27,265 nt of DNA from a virus. Location of the stretch: IMG/VR virus record IMGVR_UViG_3300047564_001198, positions 1-27,265 of that record, one strand, 5' to 3'. Numbering within the stretch: position 1 is the stretch's first letter; every line of letters begins with the position of its first letter. Made by a program: the position numbers and the translations under genes. Below, one piece after another: positions 22,782 through 27,265 of this stretch. Under the pieces are notes generated by a model. The model searched no databases and was not told where the DNA came from. It saw only the letters and a list, made by a program, of their open reading frames with translations.

Positions 22782-23028
22782 GTCCGCCAAGTACTACGCA
22801 GCCAACCCAAAGGCAGCGGCCAAGAAGGCGGCGTATCAACGCAAACTGAATAAAAAGCCCTCTGTTAAGAATGCCTCCGAAGAGCGGTGGTCCGAGCGGA
22901 GGCGCAAGGGAATCGCGGGGAAGGGCGGTAAAGACCTTTCCCACACCAAAGATGGCCGAATGGTACTTGAGTCGCCATCAAAAAACAGAGCCAGAAATGG
23001 TCACAACGGTAAGAGCCCCCGAAAATGA
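22762..23028 (+). CDS. conserved small basic phage protein (88 aa)
   Basis: ATG 22762 with TAAGGA upstream gives 88 residues, overlapping its neighbours on both sides (20 bases upstream, ATGA downstream). The N terminus is Ala/Lys-rich (AKYYAANPKAAAKKAAYQRK) and the second half contains KGGKDLSHTKDGRMVLES and NRARNGHNGKS. Proteins with this GKGGKD-SH ... NRARNG tail occur widely in marine phages and some giant viruses, with no known function; the strongly basic character suggests nucleic-acid association. The more upstream ATG at 22735 would overlap the previous gene more and lacks a site. Confidence 0.72.
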   Translation: MAQAKGKSAKYYAANPKAAAKKAAYQRKLNKKPSVKNASEERWSERRRKGIAGKGGKDLSHTKDGRMVLESPSKNRARNGHNGKSPRK

Positions 23029-23174
23029 ACAAAGGAAACGCCAAGCCACCAGGCCTTTATGCCAACATCAACAAGCGTCGCAAGGCCGGAACCAGTCGCC
23101 CGAAAAGTAAAAGCACGGTGACTGCTAAGGCCTACTCCAACATGAAGGCTGGATTTCCTAAGAAAAAGAAGTAA
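23025..23174 (+). CDS. conserved tiny basic phage protein (49 aa)
   Basis: ATG 23025 overlaps the previous stop as ATGA and the frame runs to TAA at 23172. The sequence GLYANINKRRKAGTSRPKSK followed by TVTAKAYSNMKAGFPKKKK is a recognisable short family found throughout tailed phages, usually close to packaging or head genes. Its role is unproven. It is highly basic, about one third Lys plus Arg. It is easily missed by gene callers because it is under 60 codons. Confidence 0.75.
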   Translation: MNKGNAKPPGLYANINKRRKAGTSRPKSKSTVTAKAYSNMKAGFPKKKK

Positions 23175-23191
23175 CCCACCGAAGAGGAGCT

Positions 23192-23509
23192 GTGCCTCTC
23201 AAAGACCCTTCTGCCTACCTTTACAACCTAAGGGCCATGACAAGTTCCGAAGCCAAGAGAATGTGGAGAGAGTCGATCAAGGAGTCCTGGAATTACCAGT
23301 GTGCTTACTGTCGATCTACACATAATCTAACCCTGGATCATGTTAACCCTAAAACCAAGGGGGGACACAACACCACAAACAACGTGGTGCCCGCCTGCCG
23401 CTCTTGTAACCAGTCCAAAGGTTCGAACCACTGGTTGAGCTGGTGGGTTGGTCAAGACTTCTTTGACCACTCTAATTTTTCTAAGGTCCTTTCCTGGACA
23501 ACTAGCTAG
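23192..23509 (+). CDS. HNH endonuclease (small, packaging-cluster type)
   Basis: A 105-residue protein from GTG 23192, with a clear Shine-Dalgarno GAGGAG at about 23184-23189, better than most sites here. It holds a classic Zn-binding HNH motif: CAYC (Cys37, Cys40), LTLDHVNPKTKGGHN (Asp49-His50), then NNVVPACRSCNQSKG (Cys69, Cys72, Asn73). HNH proteins next to terminase assist DNA packaging and cleavage in several phages (HK97 gp74 is the known case), or may be free-standing homing enzymes. Its place between small and large terminase supports the packaging reading, but is not decisive. It ends with an ACTAGCTAGT palindrome and T-run that does not look like a proper terminator. Confidence 0.9.
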   Translation: MPLKDPSAYLYNLRAMTSSEAKRMWRESIKESWNYQCAYCRSTHNLTLDHVNPKTKGGHNTTNNVVPACRSCNQSKGSNHWLSWWVGQDFFDHSNFSKVLSWTTS

Positions 23510-23529
23510 TACTTTATTTTTTTAATCAA

Positions 23530-24030
23530 ATGGCTACTAAAGCTGCTGAACTTGTGTCGGCTTACGGTGACGTGTCTAGCGCCCCTGGTCGTCGCTGTCA
23601 GGCCCAAACCATTCAAACCATTGCCTCCGAAACCTCGGCTGGTATCACGGCTGCTACCACGGTGGCCCAGGCCCACGAGGCCATTGCTGCTATCGCCATT
23701 GCGGATCGCGCCGCAACCACCACCAGCATTGGTCGTGCTACCCGCGTCGAGACCGTTCAGGGCCGCATCCTGACCCTTAACACCCTTGTCGGCGGTACAC
23801 TGTACACCACTGGCACCTATAATGGTGTGGCCCTGACTGGTGGCACGGGTACTGGTGCTACTGCTAACATCACCGTTGCTGGTGGTGCTGTGACCGTGGT
23901 TACCTTGGTTAATGGTGGCGCTGGCTACGACGTAAACGAAACCCTGAGTGCTGCCGCTGCTAACATTGGTGGTACTGGTTCCGGCTTCTCCATCAAGGTT
24001 GCTACCACGACTGGCCCCATCAACGCCTGA
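23530..24030 (+). CDS. Ala/Gly-rich structural-type protein with C-terminal beta module
   Basis: A 166-residue protein. The N-terminal half (residues 1-80) is Ala/Thr-rich helix. The C-terminal part, from GGTLYTTGTYNGVALTGGTG through GGAVTVVTLVNGGAGYDV to GGTGSGFSIKV, is a Gly/Thr/Val beta module found repeatedly in marine phage virion proteins such as decoration or neck proteins. Codon use is as tightly biased as in the capsid gene, and both genes are preceded by the identical TTAATCAAATG. I infer a highly expressed virion protein, perhaps a head decoration. T7 has no counterpart here. Confidence 0.65.
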   Translation: MATKAAELVSAYGDVSSAPGRRCQAQTIQTIASETSAGITAATTVAQAHEAIAAIAIADRAATTTSIGRATRVETVQGRILTLNTLVGGTLYTTGTYNGVALTGGTGTGATANITVAGGAVTVVTLVNGGAGYDVNETLSAAAANIGGTGSGFSIKVATTTGPINA

Positions 24031-24044
24031 TAAAGGTAATTATT

Positions 24045-24674
24045 ATGCCTGCTAAAAAGAAAGGCCCTTCGATGTTGGAAAGTCAGCGTCGTAAGCTCCA
24101 AATGCAAAAGATCGCTAAAGGTGGCGTTCAAAAAAGTGGCGTGAAGAAGCCTGCTCCTGCTAAACCGGCAGGCCCTGCCCGTCCTTCTATTGGCAATGTA
24201 CGGGGTCCCGGTGGTCGGGGTCGCCCAGCCTCGGCCCAAGCCAATGATGCTAAGTCTTGGCAAAAGATGAACCAACTCGGTTCTGCCAAATCCGCAAAGG
24301 CTGCCGAACCCAAGCCCCGGACGCCTGCTCCGGGAACGGGCAACGTTGTTAAGACGCCATTGAACGTGGTCAGGCCGTCAAGACCGCCAATCGTCTTGCT
24401 AACCGTGCTCGTGTGGCCACTGCCGACGCTGCCAAGGCCAAGGCTCGTAAGGGTCTTGCTGCTGCGGTTGCCGGTGAGGTTGCTGGCAAGGTTCTTGGTC
24501 CTGCTGCCAAGAAGGCTGGTGCTGCTCTTGGTAAGGCCCTCCGCCCTGTTGGTCGCAAGATCGACGACACCCTGCCTGGTGTTAACAGCAAGGACGAGGC
24601 TAAGCGTCGTAATGCTCAGGCCGCATCTAAAGGCTCCACTTCAAAGTTCAAGGGTGCCCGCGATGCTGCCATGA
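24045..24674 (+). CDS. basic Ala/Lys-rich phage protein, first frame of a frameshifted gene
   Basis: This frame starts at ATG 24045 after AAAGG. Up to about 24353 it encodes a believable basic, Pro/Ala-rich protein (MPAKKKGPSMLESQRRKLQM ... KPRTPAPGTGNVVK, about 103 residues). Beyond that the same frame gives an Arg/Leu/Pro/Val-only sequence with no charge balance, typical of reading a GC-rich gene out of frame. Meanwhile the -1 frame is closed by TAA at 24350 and opens at 24353. So the natural protein probably ends or switches frame near 24350-24360. I see no canonical slippery heptamer. Basic composition suggests a DNA-associated or virion protein. Confidence 0.6.
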   Translation: MPAKKKGPSMLESQRRKLQMQKIAKGGVQKSGVKKPAPAKPAGPARPSIGNVRGPGGRGRPASAQANDAKSWQKMNQLGSAKSAKAAEPKPRTPAPGTGNVVKTPLNVVRPSRPPIVLLTVLVWPLPTLPRPRLVRVLLLRLPVRLLARFLVLLPRRLVLLLVRPSALLVARSTTPCLVLTARTRLSVVMLRPHLKAPLQSSRVPAMLP

Positions 24675-24811
24675 AGAAGGCCTCCGCCATCAAGGGTAGC
24701 CCCGTCGTTGGGCCCCGTAAGTCCTTTGACAGTACCTTTAGGGATGCCCGCAAGGCTGGCAAGAGTACCTTCACCTGGAAGGGCAAGAAGTATAACACCA
24801 AAACTAAATAG
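24413..24811 (+). CDS. C-terminal part of frameshifted basic phage protein
   Basis: This frame is coding-like from 24353 onward (DAIERGQAVKTANRLANRAR upstream of the GTG at 24413) and ends at 24811. The Ala/Lys-rich helices (ARKGLAAAVAGEVAGKVL, AAKKAGAALGKALRPVG) and the terminal FRDARKAGKSTFTWKGKKY segment are a recognised C-terminal motif of small phage virion-type proteins (AR-x-AGK-x-TFTW-x-GK-x-Y). With the upstream frame it would make one protein of about 255 residues. As given it is either a separate gene using GTG 24413, or the downstream half of a gene broken by a one-base loss (or two-base gain). A terminator follows nine bases after the stop. Confidence 0.6.
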   Translation: MATADAAKAKARKGLAAAVAGEVAGKVLGPAAKKAGAALGKALRPVGRKIDDTLPGVNSKDEAKRRNAQAASKGSTSKFKGARDAAMKKASAIKGSPVVGPRKSFDSTFRDARKAGKSTFTWKGKKYNTKTK

Positions 24812-24819
24812 CCACCACT

Positions 24820-24859
24820 GGGGCCTGGAAGCGATTCTAAGGCCCCTTCACTTTATTTT
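24820..24859 (+). terminator. probable rho-independent terminator
   Basis: GGGGCCT (24820-24826) and AGGCCCC (24840-24846) form a perfect seven-pair GC-rich stem with a 13-base loop, followed by TTCACTTTATTTT. The T-tract is interrupted by AC and the loop is large, so it is weaker than the other two. It separates the basic virion-type gene from the AT-rich endonuclease gene. Confidence 0.65.
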
Positions 24860-24881
24860 ATATGTATGGAGACCTAACATT

Positions 24882-25367
24882 ATGTTAACACGTCTTAGAG
24901 ACGATTCTCGAAAGGGTACAGGTACGCATACTTATGGATTGTACCAATGTCACTGCGGTAAACAAAAAGTAGTACGAGATGACGCCGCAAAACGTGGCCA
25001 AGAATCTTGTGGTTGTCATCGGGGGAAAAATTTAATTACACATGGACGCGCGTTTACAGAAGAAGCATACATGCTTCAGCGCAGTAGAAGCCGAGCCCGA
25101 AAAAAAGGATTCGAGCACAACATTGACATTAATGATATAATTATTCCAGATACGTGTCCTTTACTTGGCATACCTTTGTTTAAAGGACAAAAATGTGTCA
25201 TACCTAATTCACCAACATTAGATAGAATTGACTCATCTAAAGGCTATATTAAAGGCAATGTTTGGGTAATTTCGTACAAAGCTAACACCATTAAATCTAA
25301 TGCAACCATTGAAGAACTTGAAGCAATCGCCACAAAATTTAGAGCAAAGATTGAAGGAAGACTTTAA
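24882..25367 (+). CDS. homing-type endonuclease with Zn-binding N terminus
   Basis: ATG 24882, with GGAGA about nine bases upstream, gives 161 residues; the longer reading from 24708 lies in the preceding gene and terminator. Residues 21-46 have YQCHCGKQ and ESCGCHRG (Cys23, 25, 43, 45), a likely zinc knuckle. Residues about 92-145 have CPLLGIPL, then SPTLDRIDSSKGYIKGNVW and SYKANTIKSNATIEELEAI, the active-site pattern of free-standing HNH-like phage endonucleases (Asp114, Arg115, Asp117, Asn126). Such enzymes cut homologous DNA lacking them and are copied in. Composition is AT-rich, down to roughly one third GC in places, unlike neighbours, signalling transfer. The 3' end overlaps the terL start by 68 bases. 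Confidence 0.85.
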   Translation: MLTRLRDDSRKGTGTHTYGLYQCHCGKQKVVRDDAAKRGQESCGCHRGKNLITHGRAFTEEAYMLQRSRSRARKKGFEHNIDINDIIIPDTCPLLGIPLFKGQKCVIPNSPTLDRIDSSKGYIKGNVWVISYKANTIKSNATIEELEAIATKFRAKIEGRL

Positions 25368-27051
25368 GTTGTTTCTTCGGCTTTGTTGGAAATCTCTTCA
25401 ACTTCCCCAGCCAACACGAGCCCAATTGGCAATGGCGAATTACCTTCAACACGGAGGCAATCGCATCATGCTTCAATGTTTTCGAGGATTAGGCAAAAGT
25501 TGGGTCACAGCTGCCTTTGTGTTGTGGAATTTATTCTGCGACAAAGACAAAAAAATTATGGTTGTCTCAGCAAGCAAGCAACGAGCTGATGACTTTAGCA
25601 TTTTTTGTCAACGGTGCGTGTTAGAATTTGAGTGGCTTGCCCACATGCGTCCGCAAGACGATGATCAGCGTTGGTCACGAGTTTCTTTTGACGTTGCCGG
25701 GTGCCGCCCTGCTCAGTCACCATCCGTTAAAAGTGTCGGCATATCTGGACAGTTGACTGGTAGTCGCGCTGATCTTATAATTGCCGATGACTGCGAAACG
25801 CCAAATAATAGTGCAACGGATATGATGAGGGAAAAGCTGCTTCAACTTATTACTGAATTTGAATCAGTTCTTACCCCCAAAAAAGACAGTCGCATCCTTT
25901 TTCTCGGCACACCTCAATCTTGCTTTACAATTTATAAGACTCTCCACGAGCGGAATTATATTCCAATGGTTTGGCCGGCAAGGTATCCACAAAACCTTGT
26001 TGGTTATGAAGGTACATTAGCAAAAGAGCTTCAAGATGATATTGATAAGCATGGTTTAGAAGAGCTTGCTGGAAAACCAACAGACACACGGTTTTCAGAT
26101 ATTGACCTGCTAAGTCGGGAACAAAGCATGAGTCGCAGTAATTTTTTATTGCAATTTATGCTCGACACGAGCCTTAGTGACGCCCTCAAGTTCCCCCTCA
26201 AGCTTAGTGACTTCTCAGTGATGCCTCTGGACCCCGCCAAGGGGCCTTCGGACGTGATCTGGGGGGCAGACAAGGAAACTCTGTTGGATCTCCCTGCCGT
26301 GGCCCTTCCAGGCGACAGATGGCACCGACCCAAAGCAACCGGAGAATTCGTATCCTATGGGGAAACTATTGTTGCTGTGGACCCTTCTGGTCGTGGCAAG
26401 GACGAAACCGTTGCCATTATCCTTTCACAGATCAATGGCTTCCTGTTTTTAAGAGATATTTACGCGACCCAAGACGGATACTCCGACACAACACTTAGAG
26501 AAATCCTTAAGAGGGCCAAGAAGTACGGTGCATCTAAGTGCCTCATTGAATCTAACTTCGGTGATGGTGCCATCATGGAGCTGATGAAGAAACACGCCCA
26601 AGAGATGAAGGTTGGTCTGGAGTTTGAAGAGAGTCGAGCCACAACAAGGAAGGAAGATCGAATTATTGACACCCTAGAGCCCGTCCTTAACCAACATCGC
26701 CTTATCATCGACCAACGCCTCATCGATTGGGACTACCGCTCCAACCCTGACCAGGCACCTGAGGAACGACTGCCTCGCATGTTGATGTATCAGTTGACCA
26801 GGATGTGCCGCGAAAAAGGTGCCGTTAAACACGACGACCGGGTTGACGCTCTAGCTCTTGGAGTCAAGTACTTTCAGGATGTTCTAGCAATCTCCGCAAG
26901 GCAGGCCGAAATTGAGTCCTCTCGCCAACGCTGGAACAACATGCTGACCTCCTTTCTGGAGGCACCTGAGGCTGCTACTGACACGCTCGTCAGAGGGGGA
27001 ACTTTTGACGAGGTTTCTGTGGGTGAAACTGCTGTCTACAACTGGATTTAA
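25300..27051 (+). CDS. terL: terminase large subunit (T7 gp19-like DNA packaging ATPase/nuclease)
   Basis: At 583 residues (T7 gp19 is 586) and with all key motifs present: Walker A RGLGKS (62-67), Walker B LIIADD (159-164), coupling motif LGTPQ (202-206), and nuclease residues Asp361 in VAVDPSG, Glu417 in LIESNFGDG, and Asp512-Asp513/Asp516 in HDDRVDAL. It pumps DNA into the procapsid and cuts concatemers. The family N terminus (EQRLKEDFKLFL, then LPQPTRAQLAMANYLQHG) is intact but starts inside the endonuclease gene; ATG 25300 is the only good start, adding about 13 residues before the usual family start. Composition shifts abruptly near 26160: the 5' half is AT-richer than the 3' half. Confidence 0.97.
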   Translation: MQPLKNLKQSPQNLEQRLKEDFKLFLRLCWKSLQLPQPTRAQLAMANYLQHGGNRIMLQCFRGLGKSWVTAAFVLWNLFCDKDKKIMVVSASKQRADDFSIFCQRCVLEFEWLAHMRPQDDDQRWSRVSFDVAGCRPAQSPSVKSVGISGQLTGSRADLIIADDCETPNNSATDMMREKLLQLITEFESVLTPKKDSRILFLGTPQSCFTIYKTLHERNYIPMVWPARYPQNLVGYEGTLAKELQDDIDKHGLEELAGKPTDTRFSDIDLLSREQSMSRSNFLLQFMLDTSLSDALKFPLKLSDFSVMPLDPAKGPSDVIWGADKETLLDLPAVALPGDRWHRPKATGEFVSYGETIVAVDPSGRGKDETVAIILSQINGFLFLRDIYATQDGYSDTTLREILKRAKKYGASKCLIESNFGDGAIMELMKKHAQEMKVGLEFEESRATTRKEDRIIDTLEPVLNQHRLIIDQRLIDWDYRSNPDQAPEERLPRMLMYQLTRMCREKGAVKHDDRVDALALGVKYFQDVLAISARQAEIESSRQRWNNMLTSFLEAPEAATDTLVRGGTFDEVSVGETAVYNWI

Positions 27052-27108
27052 AGCGAATCTTGGGTAGAAGGTGCCACCTTATACGGGAGGAAGTGGTGCT
27101 CCTCTCGT

Positions 27109-27137
27109 CTTAAGGGGAGAGAAAACACTCCCTTAAG
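27109..27137 (+). repeat. hairpin downstream of terL (1)
   Basis: CTTAAGGGGAG (27109-27119) pairs with CTCCCTTAAG (27128-27137), ten pairs with one bulged G and an eight-base A-rich loop. No T-run follows. Confidence 0.65.
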
Positions 27138-27156
27138 AGTGGAACAGCGGTGCAAA

Positions 27157-27185
27157 GAAGGGAGATCGACTATTCGTCTCCCTTC
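27157..27185 (+). repeat. hairpin downstream of terL (2)
   Basis: GAAGGGAGA (27157-27165) pairs perfectly with TCTCCCTTC (27177-27185). Within the 11-base loop CGA can pair with TCG, extending the stem past a single bulged T. It is not followed by T residues, so an RNA processing or DNA-end role is as likely as termination. Confidence 0.65.
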
Positions 27186-27265
27186 GCCCACACCGGGAAC
27201 CCTTAAACACCGACAAACATAACAACATACAGAGTAATCCCACTAAGGTTTCTGTTGAGTGAACG

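Larger units (their letters stand above)
27052..27265. other. non-coding hairpin-rich region after terL
   Basis: No credible gene is present in the last 214 bases. It carries AAGGT-GCC-ACCTT at 27068-27080, a 10-pair hairpin at 27109-27137 and a 9-pair hairpin at 27157-27185, then an A-rich, structure-poor tail from about 27200. In T7-like genomes, terL is followed by a short region and the terminal repeat, so this may be the right genome end or the approach to it, but neither repeat copy can be tested within the window. The hairpins lack T-tracts, so none is a convincing rho-independent terminator. Confidence 0.6.

Noticed and set aside
23501-23523. Terminator at the end of the small HNH gene
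   Set aside because: ACTAGCTAGT has no loop, is AT-rich, overlaps the end of the gene, and its T-run doubles as the leader of the next gene.
24345-24360. Programmed -1 frameshift signal
   Set aside because: No X-XXY-YYZ heptamer occurs near the frame change and re-pairing at GTT-AAG would place TAA in the site; I keep the break as a finding but not as a proven programmed event.

Overview
This window is the late (virion, lysis and DNA-packaging) half of a T7-like podovirus genome. The order portal, scaffold, major capsid, tail tubular A, tail tubular B, gp13/14/15/16-like core proteins, tail fibre, lysis genes, small terminase, large terminase is the class III order of phage T7, all on the plus strand. 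The di-iron reductase-like fragment at the left edge, the very long tail tubular B protein, the tyrosine integrase and several small conserved proteins point to a cyanophage-type podovirus, probably infecting a Synechococcus- or Prochlorococcus-like host. That host call is inference from gene content. No psbA, hli or other photosynthesis gene is visible here.

Layout. 1-762: end of a probable ribonucleotide reductase R2-like gene and two small proteins. 759-4772: portal, scaffold and major capsid, with a 348-base non-coding leader before the capsid gene that holds a tRNA-like minihelix and several perfect palindromes. A strong terminator follows the capsid gene. 4853-12713: tail tubes A and B and core proteins 13, 14 and 15, closed by a second terminator. 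12792-19612: the giant gp16-like ejection protein, a tail-fibre anchor with 21-base coding repeats, and a separate fibre ending in an S74 chaperone domain. 19633-20546: an integrase with its own possible host-type promoter. 20552-23174: a tightly overlapped run of small genes including a membrane protein, a two-domain endolysin, the small terminase and a spanin- or holin-like membrane protein. 23192-24811: an HNH nuclease, a small Gly-rich structural-type protein and an Ala/Lys-rich gene that is frameshifted as it stands. 24882-27051: a homing-type endonuclease that runs into the large terminase gene. 27052-27265: non-coding, hairpin-rich.

How it works together. Scaffold and portal nucleate the capsid, small and large terminase fill it, gp11/gp12 make the tail, and the gp14/15/16 core is ejected to breach the envelope. 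Here the lysozyme-like module sits in the gp15-like protein and not at the gp16 N terminus as in T7. The endolysin and its membrane partners release progeny. The most notable observations are the tRNA-like element in the capsid leader, the AT-rich block covering the homing nuclease plus the 5' half of terL, the frameshifted gene at 24350, and the gp15 lysozyme plus degenerate M23 fusion.
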